Of a stretch of DNA of 64,000 bases, positions 1 to 9,206 are shown piece after piece. The stretch spans positions 1 through 64,000 of the forward strand of contig NZ_JAGGKA010000020.1 in NCBI RefSeq assembly GCF_017873215.1, read 5' to 3'. The notes under the pieces were generated by a model that worked only from the letters and a program-made list of their open reading frames with translations, did no database searches and was not told where the DNA came from. The position numbers and the translations under genes are program-made. Position 1 is the stretch's first letter; every line of letters starts with the position of its first letter. This DNA comes from Clostridium tetanomorphum (GTDB lineage Bacteria; Bacillota; Clostridia; Clostridiales; Clostridiaceae).

Positions 1-43
1 TCATTTGGATTTAAAGCATCTTTAAACTTGCTATGAAATACCC

Positions 44-86
44 AAAAAACGCTGTCGCGTTAGCAAATTTTTTATGCTAATGCGAC
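44..86 (-). terminator. Probable terminator of leuS
   Basis: On the minus strand a 12-bp stem (75-86 with 54-65, one G-U pair) is followed within a few bases by six T residues (complement of 44-49). It lies about 50 bases past the leuS stop codon, so it fits as the intrinsic terminator of leuS. Confidence 0.7.
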
Positions 87-136
87 ATCCCCTTTTATAT
101 CTAGAATAAATCGGATATATAGGATTATTTAATATA

Positions 137-2575
137 TTATTTTACTACTATATTTACAAGTTTACCTTTTATAACTATAACTTTTAGTATATTTTTACCT
201 TCAGTATGTTTTTTTACATCTTCTGAATTAAGTACAGAAGCTTTTATATCATCTTCTGATAACCCAGAAGCAATATTAATTCTAGCTTTAACTTTTCCAT
301 TAATCTGTACAGCTATTTCAATTTCGTCTTTTACTAAAGCATTAGTATCAAATTCTGGCCACTTTTCATTGAATACTGATGATGTCATGCCACAAAGTTC
401 CCATTCCTCTTCAGCAAAATGTGGTGCAAATGAAGCTATTAGTCTTATAAAATCTAATATACATTCCTTTAAGAAAGAAGCATTTTTAACTTCTTCATTC
501 ATATATTTAGATAATGCATTTGTAAATTCCATAAGTCTTGCAATACAAGTATTAAATTGCATTTTTTTTACATCTTCTGTAATTGATTTTATAGTAAAAT
601 GTCTTACATAATTTAATTCTTTTTCTGATTTATCTAAACTATGTTTATCATTATTAGGGTTATTTATATAGTCTCTACAGGAGTCTAGTATTCTTTCAAC
701 TCTATCAATAAATCGGCCAATTGCTTTTATAGTATCATCACTCCAAGCTCCACCTTCAGAGTAATCAAATCCAAACATCAGATACATTCTAAATACATCA
801 GAACCGTATTCTTTTATATAGTCATCTGGGGCAATAGTATTTCCTTTTGATTTACTCATTTTTTGTCCATCTGGTCCAAGAATTAATCCTTGATGAGTAA
901 GAGATAAAAATGGCTCATCAAAGTTTAAGTATCCCATGTCTCTTAATGCCTTTGTTATAAATCTTGCATATAAAAGGTGCATACAAGCATGTTCAGGTCC
1001 TCCTACATACTTATCAACTGGAAGTATTTCATTAATTAGCTCTGAATCAAATGCTTTTTCACTATTTTTATTATCTGGATATCTTAAGTAGTACCAAGAT
1101 GAACAAACAAATGTATCTAGAGTATCAGCTTCTCTTCTTGCATGACCACCACAAACAGGACAAGTAGTATTTATAAACTCTTCTGATTTAGCAAGTGGTG
1201 ATTTACCATCTGGAGCAAATTCTACGTTATAAGGAAGTTCCACAGGAAGTTGACTTTCAGGAACTGGTACTATACCACATTTATCACAATGTATTATTGG
1301 TATAGGAGCTCCCCAATATCTTTGTCTTGATACTAACCAGTCTCTTAATCTATAATTTATTTTTTCAGTGCCTAATCCATTTTTGCTAAGCTTTTCAACT
1401 ATAGCTTTTCTTCCTTCATCTGAATTCATACCATTGAATTCATCACTATTTATCATAATTCCAGCTTCAGTGTAAGGAAGAGAGTCCCCTCCTTCGATAA
1501 CTCTTTCTATAGGAAGATCATATTTTGTGGCAAAGGCAAAGTCTCTTTCATCATGAGCAGGAACCGCCATAACTGCACCAGTACCATAAGTGTTTAAAAC
1601 ATAATCTGCAACCCAAATAGGAACTTTTCTTTCATTTACAGGGTTTATGGCGTAGCTTCCTGTAAATACTCCAGTTTTTTCACGTGTAATGGATTGTCTT
1701 TCTATATCAGATTGTTTTTTAGCCTGATTTTTATATGCTTCAACTGATTCTTTATTTTCATCTGTAGTTATTTTATCTACTAAAGGATTTTCAGGTGCTA
1801 AAACCACATAAGTTACACCAAATAAAGTATCTGCTCTTGTAGTAAATACATCAAATTTTAAATCGGAGTTATGAATTTTAAATGTAACTTCTGCCCCAGT
1901 AGATTTACCTATCCAATGTCTTTGCATAGCTTTAGTTTTTTCAGGCCAATCTAATTCATCAAGCTTTTGTAATAATTCTTCTGCATAATCTGTTATCTTT
2001 AAAAACCATTGAGTTAAGTCTTTTTTAGTTACTTCAGTATTACATCTTTCGCAAGCACCATCTATAACCTGCTCATTTGCAAGTACAGTATTACAACTTG
2101 GGCACCAATTTACAGGAGCCTTTTTTCTATAAGCTAATCCTTTTTCATAAAGTTTTAAGAATACCCACTGAGTCCATTTATAATAGTCAGGATTGCAAGT
2201 TATAATTTCATTTTCCCAGTTAAACATAGCTCCCATAGCTTTTAGTTGTTCTTCCATGGTTTCAATGTTTTTCATTGTAGAATCTTTTGGATGAATTTTA
2301 GTTTTTATAGCGAAGTTTTCAGCAGGAAGACCAAAAGCATCAAAACCCATAGGTTGAAATACATTAAATCCTTGCATTCTTTTAACTCTAGCCCAAGAAT
2401 CTACAGGGCCATAATTAAACCAATGTCCTGCATGAAGTTTGCTAGCAGAAGGATATGAAAACATTTCAAGAACATATAATTTTTTACCGTCCTTGTTTTT
2501 ATCAAATTTATATAAATTTGATTCCTCCCATTTTTTCTGCCATTTTTTATCAACAGAAGTTCCATACTTAGTCAT
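137..2575 (-). CDS. leuS: Leucyl-tRNA synthetase
   Basis: Charges tRNA-Leu with leucine in the cytoplasm. The 812-residue protein has the normal length of a bacterial LeuRS. The class I signature appears as HAGH at residues 48-51 and KMSKS near residue 570. Between them lie zinc-ribbon-like CxxC pairs (CPSC/CERC and CDKC/CPVC) and the inserted editing domain. The ATG at 2575 is preceded by AAAAGGAGCG at proper spacing. The gene sits alone behind a leucine-specific T-box leader, so it should be induced when tRNA-Leu is uncharged. A hairpin-plus-T terminator follows it. Identification is certain. Confidence 0.98.
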   Translation of the reverse strand: MTKYGTSVDKKWQKKWEESNLYKFDKNKDGKKLYVLEMFSYPSASKLHAGHWFNYGPVDSWARVKRMQGFNVFQPMGFDAFGLPAENFAIKTKIHPKDSTMKNIETMEEQLKAMGAMFNWENEIITCNPDYYKWTQWVFLKLYEKGLAYRKKAPVNWCPSCNTVLANEQVIDGACERCNTEVTKKDLTQWFLKITDYAEELLQKLDELDWPEKTKAMQRHWIGKSTGAEVTFKIHNSDLKFDVFTTRADTLFGVTYVVLAPENPLVDKITTDENKESVEAYKNQAKKQSDIERQSITREKTGVFTGSYAINPVNERKVPIWVADYVLNTYGTGAVMAVPAHDERDFAFATKYDLPIERVIEGGDSLPYTEAGIMINSDEFNGMNSDEGRKAIVEKLSKNGLGTEKINYRLRDWLVSRQRYWGAPIPIIHCDKCGIVPVPESQLPVELPYNVEFAPDGKSPLAKSEEFINTTCPVCGGHARREADTLDTFVCSSWYYLRYPDNKNSEKAFDSELINEILPVDKYVGGPEHACMHLLYARFITKALRDMGYLNFDEPFLSLTHQGLILGPDGQKMSKSKGNTIAPDDYIKEYGSDVFRMYLMFGFDYSEGGAWSDDTIKAIGRFIDRVERILDSCRDYINNPNNDKHSLDKSEKELNYVRHFTIKSITEDVKKMQFNTCIARLMEFTNALSKYMNEEVKNASFLKECILDFIRLIASFAPHFAEEEWELCGMTSSVFNEKWPEFDTNALVKDEIEIAVQINGKVKARINIASGLSEDDIKASVLNSEDVKKHTEGKNILKVIVIKGKLVNIVVK

Positions 2576-2619
2576 TATATATCGCTCCTTTTGTATTTAT
2601 TTAATAATATTAATTACAT

Positions 2620-2858
2620 AAAAAAACCTCCATCTCAGTTAAGAGACGAAGGCTTGAATCTCCGCGGTACCACTCTAATTAAGGTCTAAATGTTAGACTT
2701 TCACTTAGTATTTTAACGGAATAACCGTATCTGCTTTTGACAGATAAACTCCCAGGCGAGTTCGTATTTTTCACTACTGTTTTACACCATCCAACAGTTC
2801 TCTTAAAAGTGGGAAAATACTACTACTCCTGTTCAAAGTATTTTTTGATATAAATTTA
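2620..2858 (-). ncRNA. T-box leader of leuS (leucine-specific)
   Basis: The minus strand carries the conserved T-box core AGAGTGGTACCGCGG (complement of about 2661-2676). It is followed by a GC-richer terminator stem (CCTTCGTCTC pairing with GAGATGGAGG, 2627-2653) and seven T residues. In the 3' side of Stem I the sequence GAA-CTC-GCC puts a leucine codon CTC at 2760-2758 in the specifier position. That matches the downstream gene, so uncharged tRNA-Leu with anticodon GAG is the expected ligand. The leader ends about 45 bases before the leuS start. Confidence 0.95.
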
Positions 2859-2864
2859 TATAAA

Positions 2865-2893
2865 ATTCTATAACATTAGTATCATATTGTCAA
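2865..2893 (-). promoter_or_regulatory. Sigma-A type promoter of the leuS T-box transcript
   Basis: The minus strand shows a perfect -35 box TTGACA (2893-2888), a 17-base spacer and a -10 box TAGAAT (2870-2865). It lies just upstream of the T-box Stem I. Confidence 0.75.
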
Positions 2894-2958
2894 GAAGGAT
2901 TTGTTTTATATAGTATATGTAAGAATTGAAAATTAATTTAATAAATCAATTAATATAT

Positions 2959-2989
2959 AAAAAGAACTCTTGATTAACAAGAGTTCTTT
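2959..2989 (-). terminator. Terminator of tRNA-Gln
   Basis: The 13-bp stem AAAAGAACTCTTG / CAAGAGTTCTTTT begins directly after the tRNA CCA end on the minus strand and ends in a T-rich tail. It is symmetrical and could also stop rightward transcripts. Confidence 0.8.
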
Positions 2990-3065
2990 TGGCTGCCCAT
3001 GCTGGACTCGAACCAACACAATGCCTGCTCCAGAGGCAGGTGCCTTACCATTTGGCTAATGGGCA
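2990..3065 (-). tRNA. tRNA-Gln (anticodon CTG)
   Basis: The minus strand folds into a 76-nt cloverleaf. The acceptor stem TGCCCAT pairs with ATGGGCA, the anticodon stem is CCTGC/GCAGG around the loop CTCTGGA (anticodon CTG), and the T-loop is GGTTCGAGTCC. A G discriminator and an encoded CCA follow. It reads the glutamine codon CAG, which is the rarer one in so AT-rich a genome. It is a single gene with its own promoter and terminator. Confidence 0.93.
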
Positions 3066-3098
3066 TTAATTTTTGTCAGGTTATTACCGACATTTATT

Positions 3099-3126
3099 AT
3101 TATATCAAATTATAAAATGGTGTCAA
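3099..3126 (-). promoter_or_regulatory. Promoter of tRNA-Gln
   Basis: The minus strand carries consensus TTGACA (3126-3121), a 16-base spacer and consensus TATAAT (3104-3099), about 35 bases before the mature tRNA 5' end. Confidence 0.8.
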
Positions 3127-3208
3127 CAGTTTTTAAAAAACTTTTTTGATTTCAATAAAAAAATGTAATATTTTGACATATAATCAAAACACAAATTATA
3201 AAAATAAT

Positions 3209-3721
3209 TTATAAGTTTTTATTGATTTTAAATCTGGTATTTATTATATGAATGATTATTGTTAAAGCATAGTCTTGCAAAAAGAATCCTAACTGAAATA
3301 CTAACCAACCAGAAATAATAAATTTGAAGGGTAAGTTAATAATGTTATCAGGTAGAAAAAATTTGTATATAAAATAGGAGATAACTAAACATATATTAAA
3401 AAAAGAAAACTTTAATATTATTTCTAAATATAAATTTCTAATTTTTTCAATATATAATTTTATTAAACCATAAGAACCGAAAAATAGAATGTATAAAAAA
3501 ACCTGACCTCTTAGTCCAATCAATAATAAGTTAAGTAAACTAGTGGCTATATATACTAGAATACCTGTCCTTACGTTCGTAAGTACTATAGTTATGGGTA
3601 TTAAACAAGAGGTCAATCCCAAAGTAAATAATTTATTAGTAGGAAGTAGAATACTTAAATAAGTTAGAATAACACCTAAAGCAGTCAAGATACCTGCTTT
3701 AGTGATAAAAGATGTATTCAA
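3209..3721 (-). CDS. Small integral membrane protein of unknown function
   Basis: About 170 residues, almost wholly hydrophobic, with roughly five or six predicted membrane helices and a short basic tail (RFKINKNL). The overall look, a small multi-helix protein with a TKAGILTALGVIL start, resembles ECF-type substrate-binding (S) components. No specific family is certain. It is the last gene of a minus-strand cluster, 21 bases after the J-domain gene. The first ATG (3730) directly abuts the Shine-Dalgarno AGGAG. TTG at 3721 has a 9-base spacing, so it is chosen as start. Confidence 0.6.
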   Translation of the reverse strand: MNTSFITKAGILTALGVILTYLSILLPTNKLFTLGLTSCLIPITIVLTNVRTGILVYIATSLLNLLLIGLRGQVFLYILFFGSYGLIKLYIEKIRNLYLEIILKFSFFNICLVISYFIYKFFLPDNIINLPFKFIISGWLVFQLGFFLQDYALTIIIHIINTRFKINKNL

Positions 3722-3742
3722 TATAATCATCTCCTAATCATA

Positions 3743-4339
3743 TTAACAGCAACTTATAAAATCGCCACCACAGCATTCACAACAACAATCCATACAATAT
3801 AGAGTGGCACAAACACTACATATATCATTATCTGAACCGTGCCTACTATTATGATATGGCTGCCTATAAGAATTATTTGTATTATTTATACGATTAAAAG
3901 CTTCTCTATATTCCATATTATTAGGGTCCATATTACAAGCTGTCTTTATATAGTTATAAGAAGCATCATACCAACCTTTTCTTAAGTTTATCAAACCCAT
4001 AAGAAAGTTCCATTCTGCATTTCTTATAGAAATTCTACTTAATTTTTCTTCAGCAATAGAAAAGTTGCCATTTTGTATATCCATTCTTATAGATTGATAG
4101 TCAACGTAATCATTATTATTGTAAGAATTTGTATTAGAATAATTTCCACTATCTGCATTTTTTATAAGATAATCATAAGCTTCATTTATTTTTCGCATTC
4201 TATCTTCAGCTAAATCTCTTAATGGATTATTACCGTATTGGTCAGGATGATATTTTTTTGCTAAATCTCTATAAGCTCTTTTTATTTCTTCTTTAGAAGC
4301 TCCTTTATTTATACCAAGTATTTCATATGGGTTTTCCAT
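3743..4339 (-). CDS. J-domain (DnaJ-like) protein with cysteine-rich C-terminal tail
   Basis: About 198 residues. An N-terminal J domain (about residues 1-65: [16 protein letters not shown], then YHPDQYG with the HPD motif) should stimulate an Hsp70. The middle part is helical and repeat-like (about 85-150). The last 25 residues hold about ten cysteines in CxxC/CCC patterns, as in a metal site. There is no zinc-finger or substrate domain of canonical DnaJ. The ATG at 4339 is chosen because AAGGGAG precedes it; the reading frame stays open further upstream. Its start overlaps the DUF5685 gene by 17 bases, suggesting coupled translation. The client is unknown. Confidence 0.85.
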   Translation of the reverse strand: MENPYEILGINKGASKEEIKRAYRDLAKKYHPDQYGNNPLRDLAEDRMRKINEAYDYLIKNADSGNYSNTNSYNNNDYVDYQSIRMDIQNGNFSIAEEKLSRISIRNAEWNFLMGLINLRKGWYDASYNYIKTACNMDPNNMEYREAFNRINNTNNSYRQPYHNSRHGSDNDICSVCATLYCMDCCCECCGGDFISCC

Positions 4340-5213
4340 AGTTAAACTCACTCCCTTTAAAAACTTTGTCCATTTTTTCCATAAGACCATATTGTAAAAT
4401 ATTATATAATAAGTCTTCATTTTTTTTAATATGTAATTTATTTAAGTAATCTAAGCAATATTTTCCACACATAGTTAGTATAAAGAACAGTCTTCCTTCT
4501 AAATCTGTTTTTAAAATTTCATAAGATTTATTCCCATCTTTATTAAATAAGGAAATTAAAGGATTAAATTTTTTCTTTTTTATATCAGATTCCAAATCAT
4601 CCCAAGCATCTATTATATATATCCATTTCCCTAAATTATATCCTAAATTATATAGATTTAATTTAGAGTTCTCGTCATTTTTTTCTATGTAAGAAGATAA
4701 TATATAACCTGTAAGCTCTGCAAAAGGGTGGCTGATTTCGTCTATACTATTGTAACTCTGGCTTTTTTCAAGACTATAAAGTTCTTTTAATTTTTTCTCT
4801 ATATAGTGTATATTATCTTGAAATTCAGCATAAACCTTTTTAATATACCTCTTTAAATACAAAGATAAAACTTTACTTTTTATAGAATTATCATCATTAA
4901 CATTGTCTAATAGTTTAAAATAGGATAATGTTATGTTACAAAAAGCAGCGTATTTTAAAGGTTTATTTGATACAAGAACTACCTTTTTTCTTATAGGATG
5001 TACCATACAATGTTCTTTTATATAAGAACAACTATCTTCATCTAAAGAATGAAGTAAAACTGCAAGAAAGGTCATATCATAATTTAAAACAAACCTAGGT
5101 AAGTTGCCGTAGTCTTTTTTTATAGTTTTACAAAGGCCACAGTAGTAAGCTCTAAATTTTTCATAATCTTTTATTTTTAATTCCATTTTACAAGGAGTCA
5201 CATATCCAAACAT
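4323..5213 (-). CDS. DUF5685 family protein
   Basis: The 296-residue protein begins MFGYVTPCK and carries [14 protein letters not shown] (about residues 28-41). That is the characteristic opening of DUF5685 proteins of Firmicutes, whose biochemical role is not known to me. The rest is mostly helical, with a conserved-looking D-rich patch ([11 protein letters not shown]). It begins 3 bases after the CYTH gene stop and overlaps the J-domain gene at its 3' end. The three genes are therefore very likely co-translated and functionally linked, perhaps with the J-domain protein as partner. Confidence 0.8.
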   Translation of the reverse strand: MFGYVTPCKMELKIKDYEKFRAYYCGLCKTIKKDYGNLPRFVLNYDMTFLAVLLHSLDEDSCSYIKEHCMVHPIRKKVVLVSNKPLKYAAFCNITLSYFKLLDNVNDDNSIKSKVLSLYLKRYIKKVYAEFQDNIHYIEKKLKELYSLEKSQSYNSIDEISHPFAELTGYILSSYIEKNDENSKLNLYNLGYNLGKWIYIIDAWDDLESDIKKKKFNPLISLFNKDGNKSYEILKTDLEGRLFFILTMCGKYCLDYLNKLHIKKNEDLLYNILQYGLMEKMDKVFKGSEFNYGKPI

Positions 5214-5216
5214 AGG

Positions 5217-5762
5217 CTAAAATCCTTTATTTTTAAAAATTTCTATTAGCTCATAAATATTTTTTGAAGTAGTATCTTCAATAGTATACCCTAATTTATG
5301 TACAATATCTTTTAGCTCTTCTTCATCTGGAGATTCAATTTCTATATAAGGAAAAGGACAAAAAGATTTTTCATTTATGTCTATTTCTATAAGAGAATTT
5401 TTATATTTATAACTTTCTCTATATTTTTTTATACATTGAATAAGTTCTAATCCTAAAGATTTAAAAATACTTTCTCCTTCTATAGGATCTGATATTTGCA
5501 CCTCATTTTCATCCATTATTTTAAATTTATCTTGACTTAATATCCTTTTAGTTGTCATATAGTATTTATTACAATTGTGTAAAATATCCTCAACAATTCT
5601 TATTCTGGCATAACCTTGTTCTTTCAGTAATTTTTTATTTTCAAAATCAAATAATTTATTTATTTGATTCTCTTTTTTCACTTTTTCGCATTGTAAGTTT
5701 TTCATTTTTTCTCTTATATCTTCAACATCTATGTTCAATATTTTTACTTCTAATTCTTTCAA
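5217..5762 (-). CDS. CYTH domain protein (triphosphate-handling fold)
   Basis: About 181 residues. The N-terminal ELEVKI fits the ExExK signature of the CYTH superfamily (class IV adenylate cyclases, thiamine triphosphatases, inorganic triphosphatases). Further charged strands (YARIRI, TTKRI, YKNSLIEIDI, YIEIES) match the acidic and basic residues lining the CYTH tunnel. The substrate cannot be told. The GTG at 5771 overlaps its own Shine-Dalgarno AAGGAG, so the TTG at 5762, 8 bases after it, is the likely start. It is the first gene of the operon with DUF5685, the J-domain protein and the membrane protein. Confidence 0.8.
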   Translation of the reverse strand: MKELEVKILNIDVEDIREKMKNLQCEKVKKENQINKLFDFENKKLLKEQGYARIRIVEDILHNCNKYYMTTKRILSQDKFKIMDENEVQISDPIEGESIFKSLGLELIQCIKKYRESYKYKNSLIEIDINEKSFCPFPYIEIESPDEEELKDIVHKLGYTIEDTTSKNIYELIEIFKNKGF

Positions 5763-5886
5763 AAATATCACTCCTTATTATATTCAGATTATAACACAAT
5801 AATTTATTTACTTGTATATGCAAAAACAATTGTAGATTTATTTTAAACTATATTAAGGCGTAAATTCCTTAATAAAAAATAAATAT

Positions 5887-5907
5887 TTGTTCTACACTAG
5901 GGAACAA
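5887..5907. promoter_or_regulatory. Inverted repeat upstream of the coat-like genes
   Basis: TTGTTC and GAACAA form a 6-bp inverted repeat with a 9-base gap, about 43 bases before the first coat-like gene. It has the shape of a dimeric repressor operator. No regulator can be named. Confidence 0.35.
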
Positions 5908-5949
5908 TAAATAATGTCAGAATTAAATTAGATTGTAGGAGGTAGACAA

Positions 5950-6156
5950 ATGAATACAGGAAATAAGCAAATAGAAAGTAATAACTTAAAGGTTATATCT
6001 GACCAATTAAGTCACGAATGTTTAATGAATAAAAAATTCAATCTTTATGCGCAGTATTGTACAGACCAACAATTAAAGGATTTGTGTAATCAAGCAGCTA
6101 ATGTGCATAAGCAAAACTTTAATGACTTAAAAGCTTATTTAGAATCACATCAATAA
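5950..6156 (+). CDS. Small spore-coat-associated protein (probable)
   Basis: 68 residues, hydrophilic and helical, Gln/Asn rich, with two cysteines (ECLMN, YCTDQQ) and a further one (LCNQA). The short helical pair resembles half of a CotF-like ferritin-fold coat protein. A strong site GTAGGAGGT precedes the ATG. It lies 26 bases before a CotF-family gene, so the two probably form a late sporulation operon. The function is inferred from the neighbour. Confidence 0.6.
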   Translation: MNTGNKQIESNNLKVISDQLSHECLMNKKFNLYAQYCTDQQLKDLCNQAANVHKQNFNDLKAYLESHQ

Positions 6157-6182
6157 AGAGATTATTTTAGGAGGGAAAATTT

Positions 6183-6461
6183 ATGCATAATTCACCAAAT
6201 TTAAGTGAAAAAGATTTAATGGAGGATTTACTTACTACAGAAAAGCAAGTTATATCAGCATATAGTACAGGAATTACAGAATCATCATGTCCAAATCTTA
6301 GAAATGTTTTATTAAATAATTTTAGAAATGCTGAGGATACACAATATAAAGTATTTGATGCTATGAAACAAAAGGGTTGGTATCAAACTAAGGATGCACC
6401 TGCTAATGAAGTACAGCAGATGAAAACTAAATCAACTCAGATGCAACAAGAGTTAAAATAA
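6183..6461 (+). CDS. Spore coat protein, CotF family
   Basis: 92 residues. SEKDLMEDLLTTEKQVISAY (about 8-27) is typical of CotF/COG5577 coat proteins of Bacillus and Clostridium, followed by the second helix NLRNVLLNNFRNAEDTQYKVFDAMKQKGWY. These proteins sit in the inner or outer spore coat. AGGAGG precedes the ATG. A palindromic terminator follows. It is likely co-transcribed with the preceding 68-residue gene. Confidence 0.85.
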   Translation: MHNSPNLSEKDLMEDLLTTEKQVISAYSTGITESSCPNLRNVLLNNFRNAEDTQYKVFDAMKQKGWYQTKDAPANEVQQMKTKSTQMQQELK

Positions 6462-6469
6462 TATATAAT

Positions 6470-6502
6470 AATTAGGGATAGATAATTTATCTATCCCTAA
6501 TT
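6470..6502 (+). terminator. Palindromic terminator after the coat genes
   Basis: A near-perfect 16-bp inverted repeat (AATTAGGGATAGATAA / TTATCTATCCCTAATT) with almost no spacer is followed by T-rich sequence. It could work in both directions. Confidence 0.6.
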
Positions 6503-6556
6503 TATTGGAATGGTATATTATCTATTTAGATAAAGTTAAGAAAAGGGTGTGTAGAC

Positions 6557-7591
6557 TTGGAGTATATTAAAGAAATAAATATAAATGAAGCTGTTATACA
6601 TATTTTGGATAACAATTCGGATAGTCCTATATTAAATGAGTATAAATTAAATCTTAAAGAAGAGACATATAATTTTCTATTAAAACATATAGAAAGATGT
6701 CTTAAGGATGAAGAATTAAAATATGCTAAATTCAAAGAGGAAAGAAATATAGTAAAAGAACTAAGCGAAGAGTATTTAAATGGACAAAGTGATATAGTAG
6801 AAGTATCTAAGGAAATAGCAAGACAACTTTTTATTTTAATGGAATCAAATGAAAATATACCATCTTGTGACTTAATTGTAGTTTCTATATACACAGAATA
6901 TGGTCCTATGATTGGTATTATTAAAATGGATTATGTAAAAAATTACACCCATAGCATTAATTTTATAGAGGATAAGGTTGGAATAGAAATAATTCCTGAA
7001 CTAACAGGATTACCTATAAGTTCTCAGAAGATACAAAAATGTGCCTTTATTAAACCTAAAAACGAAGAAAATGAATTTGATCTTATGATTATTGATAAGC
7101 AAAAGAAAAGTAAAGATGAAGACTATGGATCAAATTATTTTATTAATAAGTATTTAGGATGTACAATAATAGAAAATAAAAGGGATGTAACCAAAAAATT
7201 TGTTACAGCTGCAGAACAGTGGACAAGAGTTAATCTAAAAGAAAATGCTGATACAGCGGAGAAGGTAAGAAGTACAGTAAAGAAAAAGCTAAGAGAAGAG
7301 GAAAATGTAGACTTGTATCAAGTATCTGAAGATATATTTGGGGATAATAAGGAAGCTAAAGCAAGCTTTGTAGAATACATATCTGCTGAAGGCGTTAACG
7401 ATAAAATAGATGTAGATAAGGAATGGATAGAAAAAAAGTTTAAAAGGATTAGATTGAAAATTGATAAGGATATTGATTTATATATAAATGAAGAAGCTTA
7501 TAATGATATTAATAGATTCCAAATACATAGACATGGTGATGGATCCATTGATATAGTTATTAAAAATGTAATAAATTATATAGAAAAGTAA
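6557..7591 (+). CDS. Nucleoid-associated protein, NdpA/YejK family
   Basis: 344 residues matching the Firmicute branch of the NdpA (PF04245) family. It opens with short helices (INEAVIHILDN), carries the central YGPMIGIIKMDYVKNYTH and HSINFIEDK-like strand region, and ends in IHRHGDGSIDIVIKNV. Family members bind nucleoid DNA in E. coli; the role in Clostridium is not established. The start is TTG at 6557 after AAAAGGG. It is a single gene between terminators. Confidence 0.8.
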   Translation: MEYIKEININEAVIHILDNNSDSPILNEYKLNLKEETYNFLLKHIERCLKDEELKYAKFKEERNIVKELSEEYLNGQSDIVEVSKEIARQLFILMESNENIPSCDLIVVSIYTEYGPMIGIIKMDYVKNYTHSINFIEDKVGIEIIPELTGLPISSQKIQKCAFIKPKNEENEFDLMIIDKQKKSKDEDYGSNYFINKYLGCTIIENKRDVTKKFVTAAEQWTRVNLKENADTAEKVRSTVKKKLREEENVDLYQVSEDIFGDNKEAKASFVEYISAEGVNDKIDVDKEWIEKKFKRIRLKIDKDIDLYINEEAYNDINRFQIHRHGDGSIDIVIKNVINYIEK

Positions 7592-7647
7592 GGATAAAAT
7601 AACATTTATAAAAGTTGTCATATTGGATTAGACAAAAGTAGAAAAAT

Positions 7648-7692
7648 AAAAAAATCACTAAGAAAGTTTAATGCTTTCATAGTGATTTTTTT
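7648..7692. terminator. Bidirectional terminator between the NdpA-like gene and fba
   Basis: AAAAAAATCACTA and TAGTGATTTTTTT flank an inner AGAAAG/CTTTC pair. Both strands end in a T run, so it serves both convergent genes. Confidence 0.85.
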
Positions 7693-7695
7693 ATT

Positions 7696-8640
7696 TTAAA
7701 GTGTATTTGAAGAACCTAATACATTCTTAATTTTATCTTCCACTAATTCTTCGATAGCAGCTTTTCCAGCTCCAAGATATTTTCTTGGATCTATTTCTTT
7801 AGGATTTTCAGCTAATACTTTTCTAACAGAAGCTGTCATTGCAAGTCTTAAGTCTGTATCCATATTTATTTTACAAACAGCCATGGAAGCAGCTTTTCTT
7901 AGCATTTCATTAGGAACTCCTTTAGCTCCGCCAATTTCTCCACCAAATTCATTGCACATAGCAACAAATTTTTGTTCTACAGAAGATGCTCCGTGTAAAA
8001 CTATTGGGAAGTTTTTGAATCCAGCTTCTTCTAAGTTTGTAGTTATTGTATTTAATCTGTCAAAGTCAAGTTTAGCTTCTCCTTTAAATTTATATGCACC
8101 ATGACTAGTTCCTATTGCTATAGCTAAAGAATCTACTCCAGTTCTTTTTACAAAGTCTACAGCTTGATCAGGATCAGTATAAGTAGCTTCGTGACCAGCA
8201 ACTTTTACATCATCTTCTACGCCAGCAAGTTTTCCAAGTTCAGCTTCAACTGTAACACCTTTACTGTGAGCATAGTCTACTACTTCTTTTGTTAATCTTA
8301 CATTTTCTTCATAATCATAATGGGAACCATCAAACATAACAGAAGTAAATCCAGATTCTATAGCAAGTTTTACTTGATCCATATTTGCGCCATGGTCTAG
8401 ATGTAGAGCTATATCTAAACCAGTATCCTCTATAGCTGCTTCAACCATATGTTTAAGATATTTAGGACCTGCATATTTTAAAGCACTAGATGATACTTGA
8501 AGAATAACAGGTGATTTTTGTACACTTGCTGCATTTACTACAGCCTGGATTATTTCCATATTGTTAATGTTGAAAGCACCTATAGCATATTTTCCTTCAT
8601 AAGCTTTTTGAAACATTTCTTTTGTTGTTACTAAAGCCAT
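7696..8640 (-). CDS. fba: Fructose-1,6-bisphosphate aldolase, class II
   Basis: Splits fructose-1,6-bisphosphate to DHAP and glyceraldehyde-3-phosphate with a zinc ion. About 314 residues. LHLDHGAN (catalytic Asp and zinc-binding His), VEAELGKLAG, TSHGAYKF (zinc His), VLHGASS (zinc His) and INMDTDLR (phosphate binding) are all present. The ATG at 8640 is chosen because GGAAGGTGG lies upstream; the longer TTG start would use that same site. Unlike the rest of lower glycolysis at 51-59 kb, it stands alone. Confidence 0.97.
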   Translation of the reverse strand: MALVTTKEMFQKAYEGKYAIGAFNINNMEIIQAVVNAASVQKSPVILQVSSSALKYAGPKYLKHMVEAAIEDTGLDIALHLDHGANMDQVKLAIESGFTSVMFDGSHYDYEENVRLTKEVVDYAHSKGVTVEAELGKLAGVEDDVKVAGHEATYTDPDQAVDFVKRTGVDSLAIAIGTSHGAYKFKGEAKLDFDRLNTITTNLEEAGFKNFPIVLHGASSVEQKFVAMCNEFGGEIGGAKGVPNEMLRKAASMAVCKINMDTDLRLAMTASVRKVLAENPKEIDPRKYLGAGKAAIEELVEDKIKNVLGSSNTL

Positions 8641-8812
8641 ATATATTCCACCTTCCAACTGTATTTTATATCCGATTATTAGGATATTTTATTTATAATT
8701 ACATTATAAAGCATAATATTGTAATTTGCTATAATTATAAAAACATTACTAAATAAAAGTTTTTGAGAAAATATTAGCATACGTTATATTCTAATATAGA
8801 GTATACTATATA

Positions 8813-9193
8813 CTACAATATATTTTCAATACTAATTCTTTCTAATTTTAAAGTATGCTGAAAAAAGAATTTTACAGCATATAAGCTAGCCATAGCTTCA
8901 TCTTTATTATGATATTTAATATATTGTGTTAACTTGTTAAACTCACTTTTTATATTATCTAGTTCTGAATGATTTACGAATATAGAAATTTTACTAGAAT
9001 GTTTATCTAATTCATCTGATATTTCATTAACTAATTTATAAGAAGAATTCCAATCATCACCTTCTATAAATTGTTCTAAGTTATTATTTAAATTTTCTAT
9101 ATTTGCATATATTTTATTTAAATAATTAATAGAAAAAATTATTGTTAGTAACATACAAATAAAAATAGTAAAAGAAATAAAAATATTTTTCAT
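8813..9193 (-). CDS. DUF4363 family protein
   Basis: 126 residues with one N-terminal membrane helix (about 5-25) and a helical extracytoplasmic remainder containing WNSSYKLVNEISDELDKH. The family commonly lies next to DUF421 genes in Clostridia, as here (13-base gap). A role with the DUF421 membrane protein in the envelope or spore membrane is inferred, not shown. AAAGGTG precedes the ATG. Confidence 0.75.
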   Translation of the reverse strand: MKNIFISFTIFICMLLTIIFSINYLNKIYANIENLNNNLEQFIEGDDWNSSYKLVNEISDELDKHSSKISIFVNHSELDNIKSEFNKLTQYIKYHNKDEAMASLYAVKFFFQHTLKLERISIENIL

Positions 9194-9206
9194 ATAATCA
9201 CCTTTA

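Noticed and set aside
1-36. Open plus-strand frame ending in TGA at the window edge
   Set aside because: Only 11 codons remain; no ribosome site or family can be judged, so it is not called as a partial gene.
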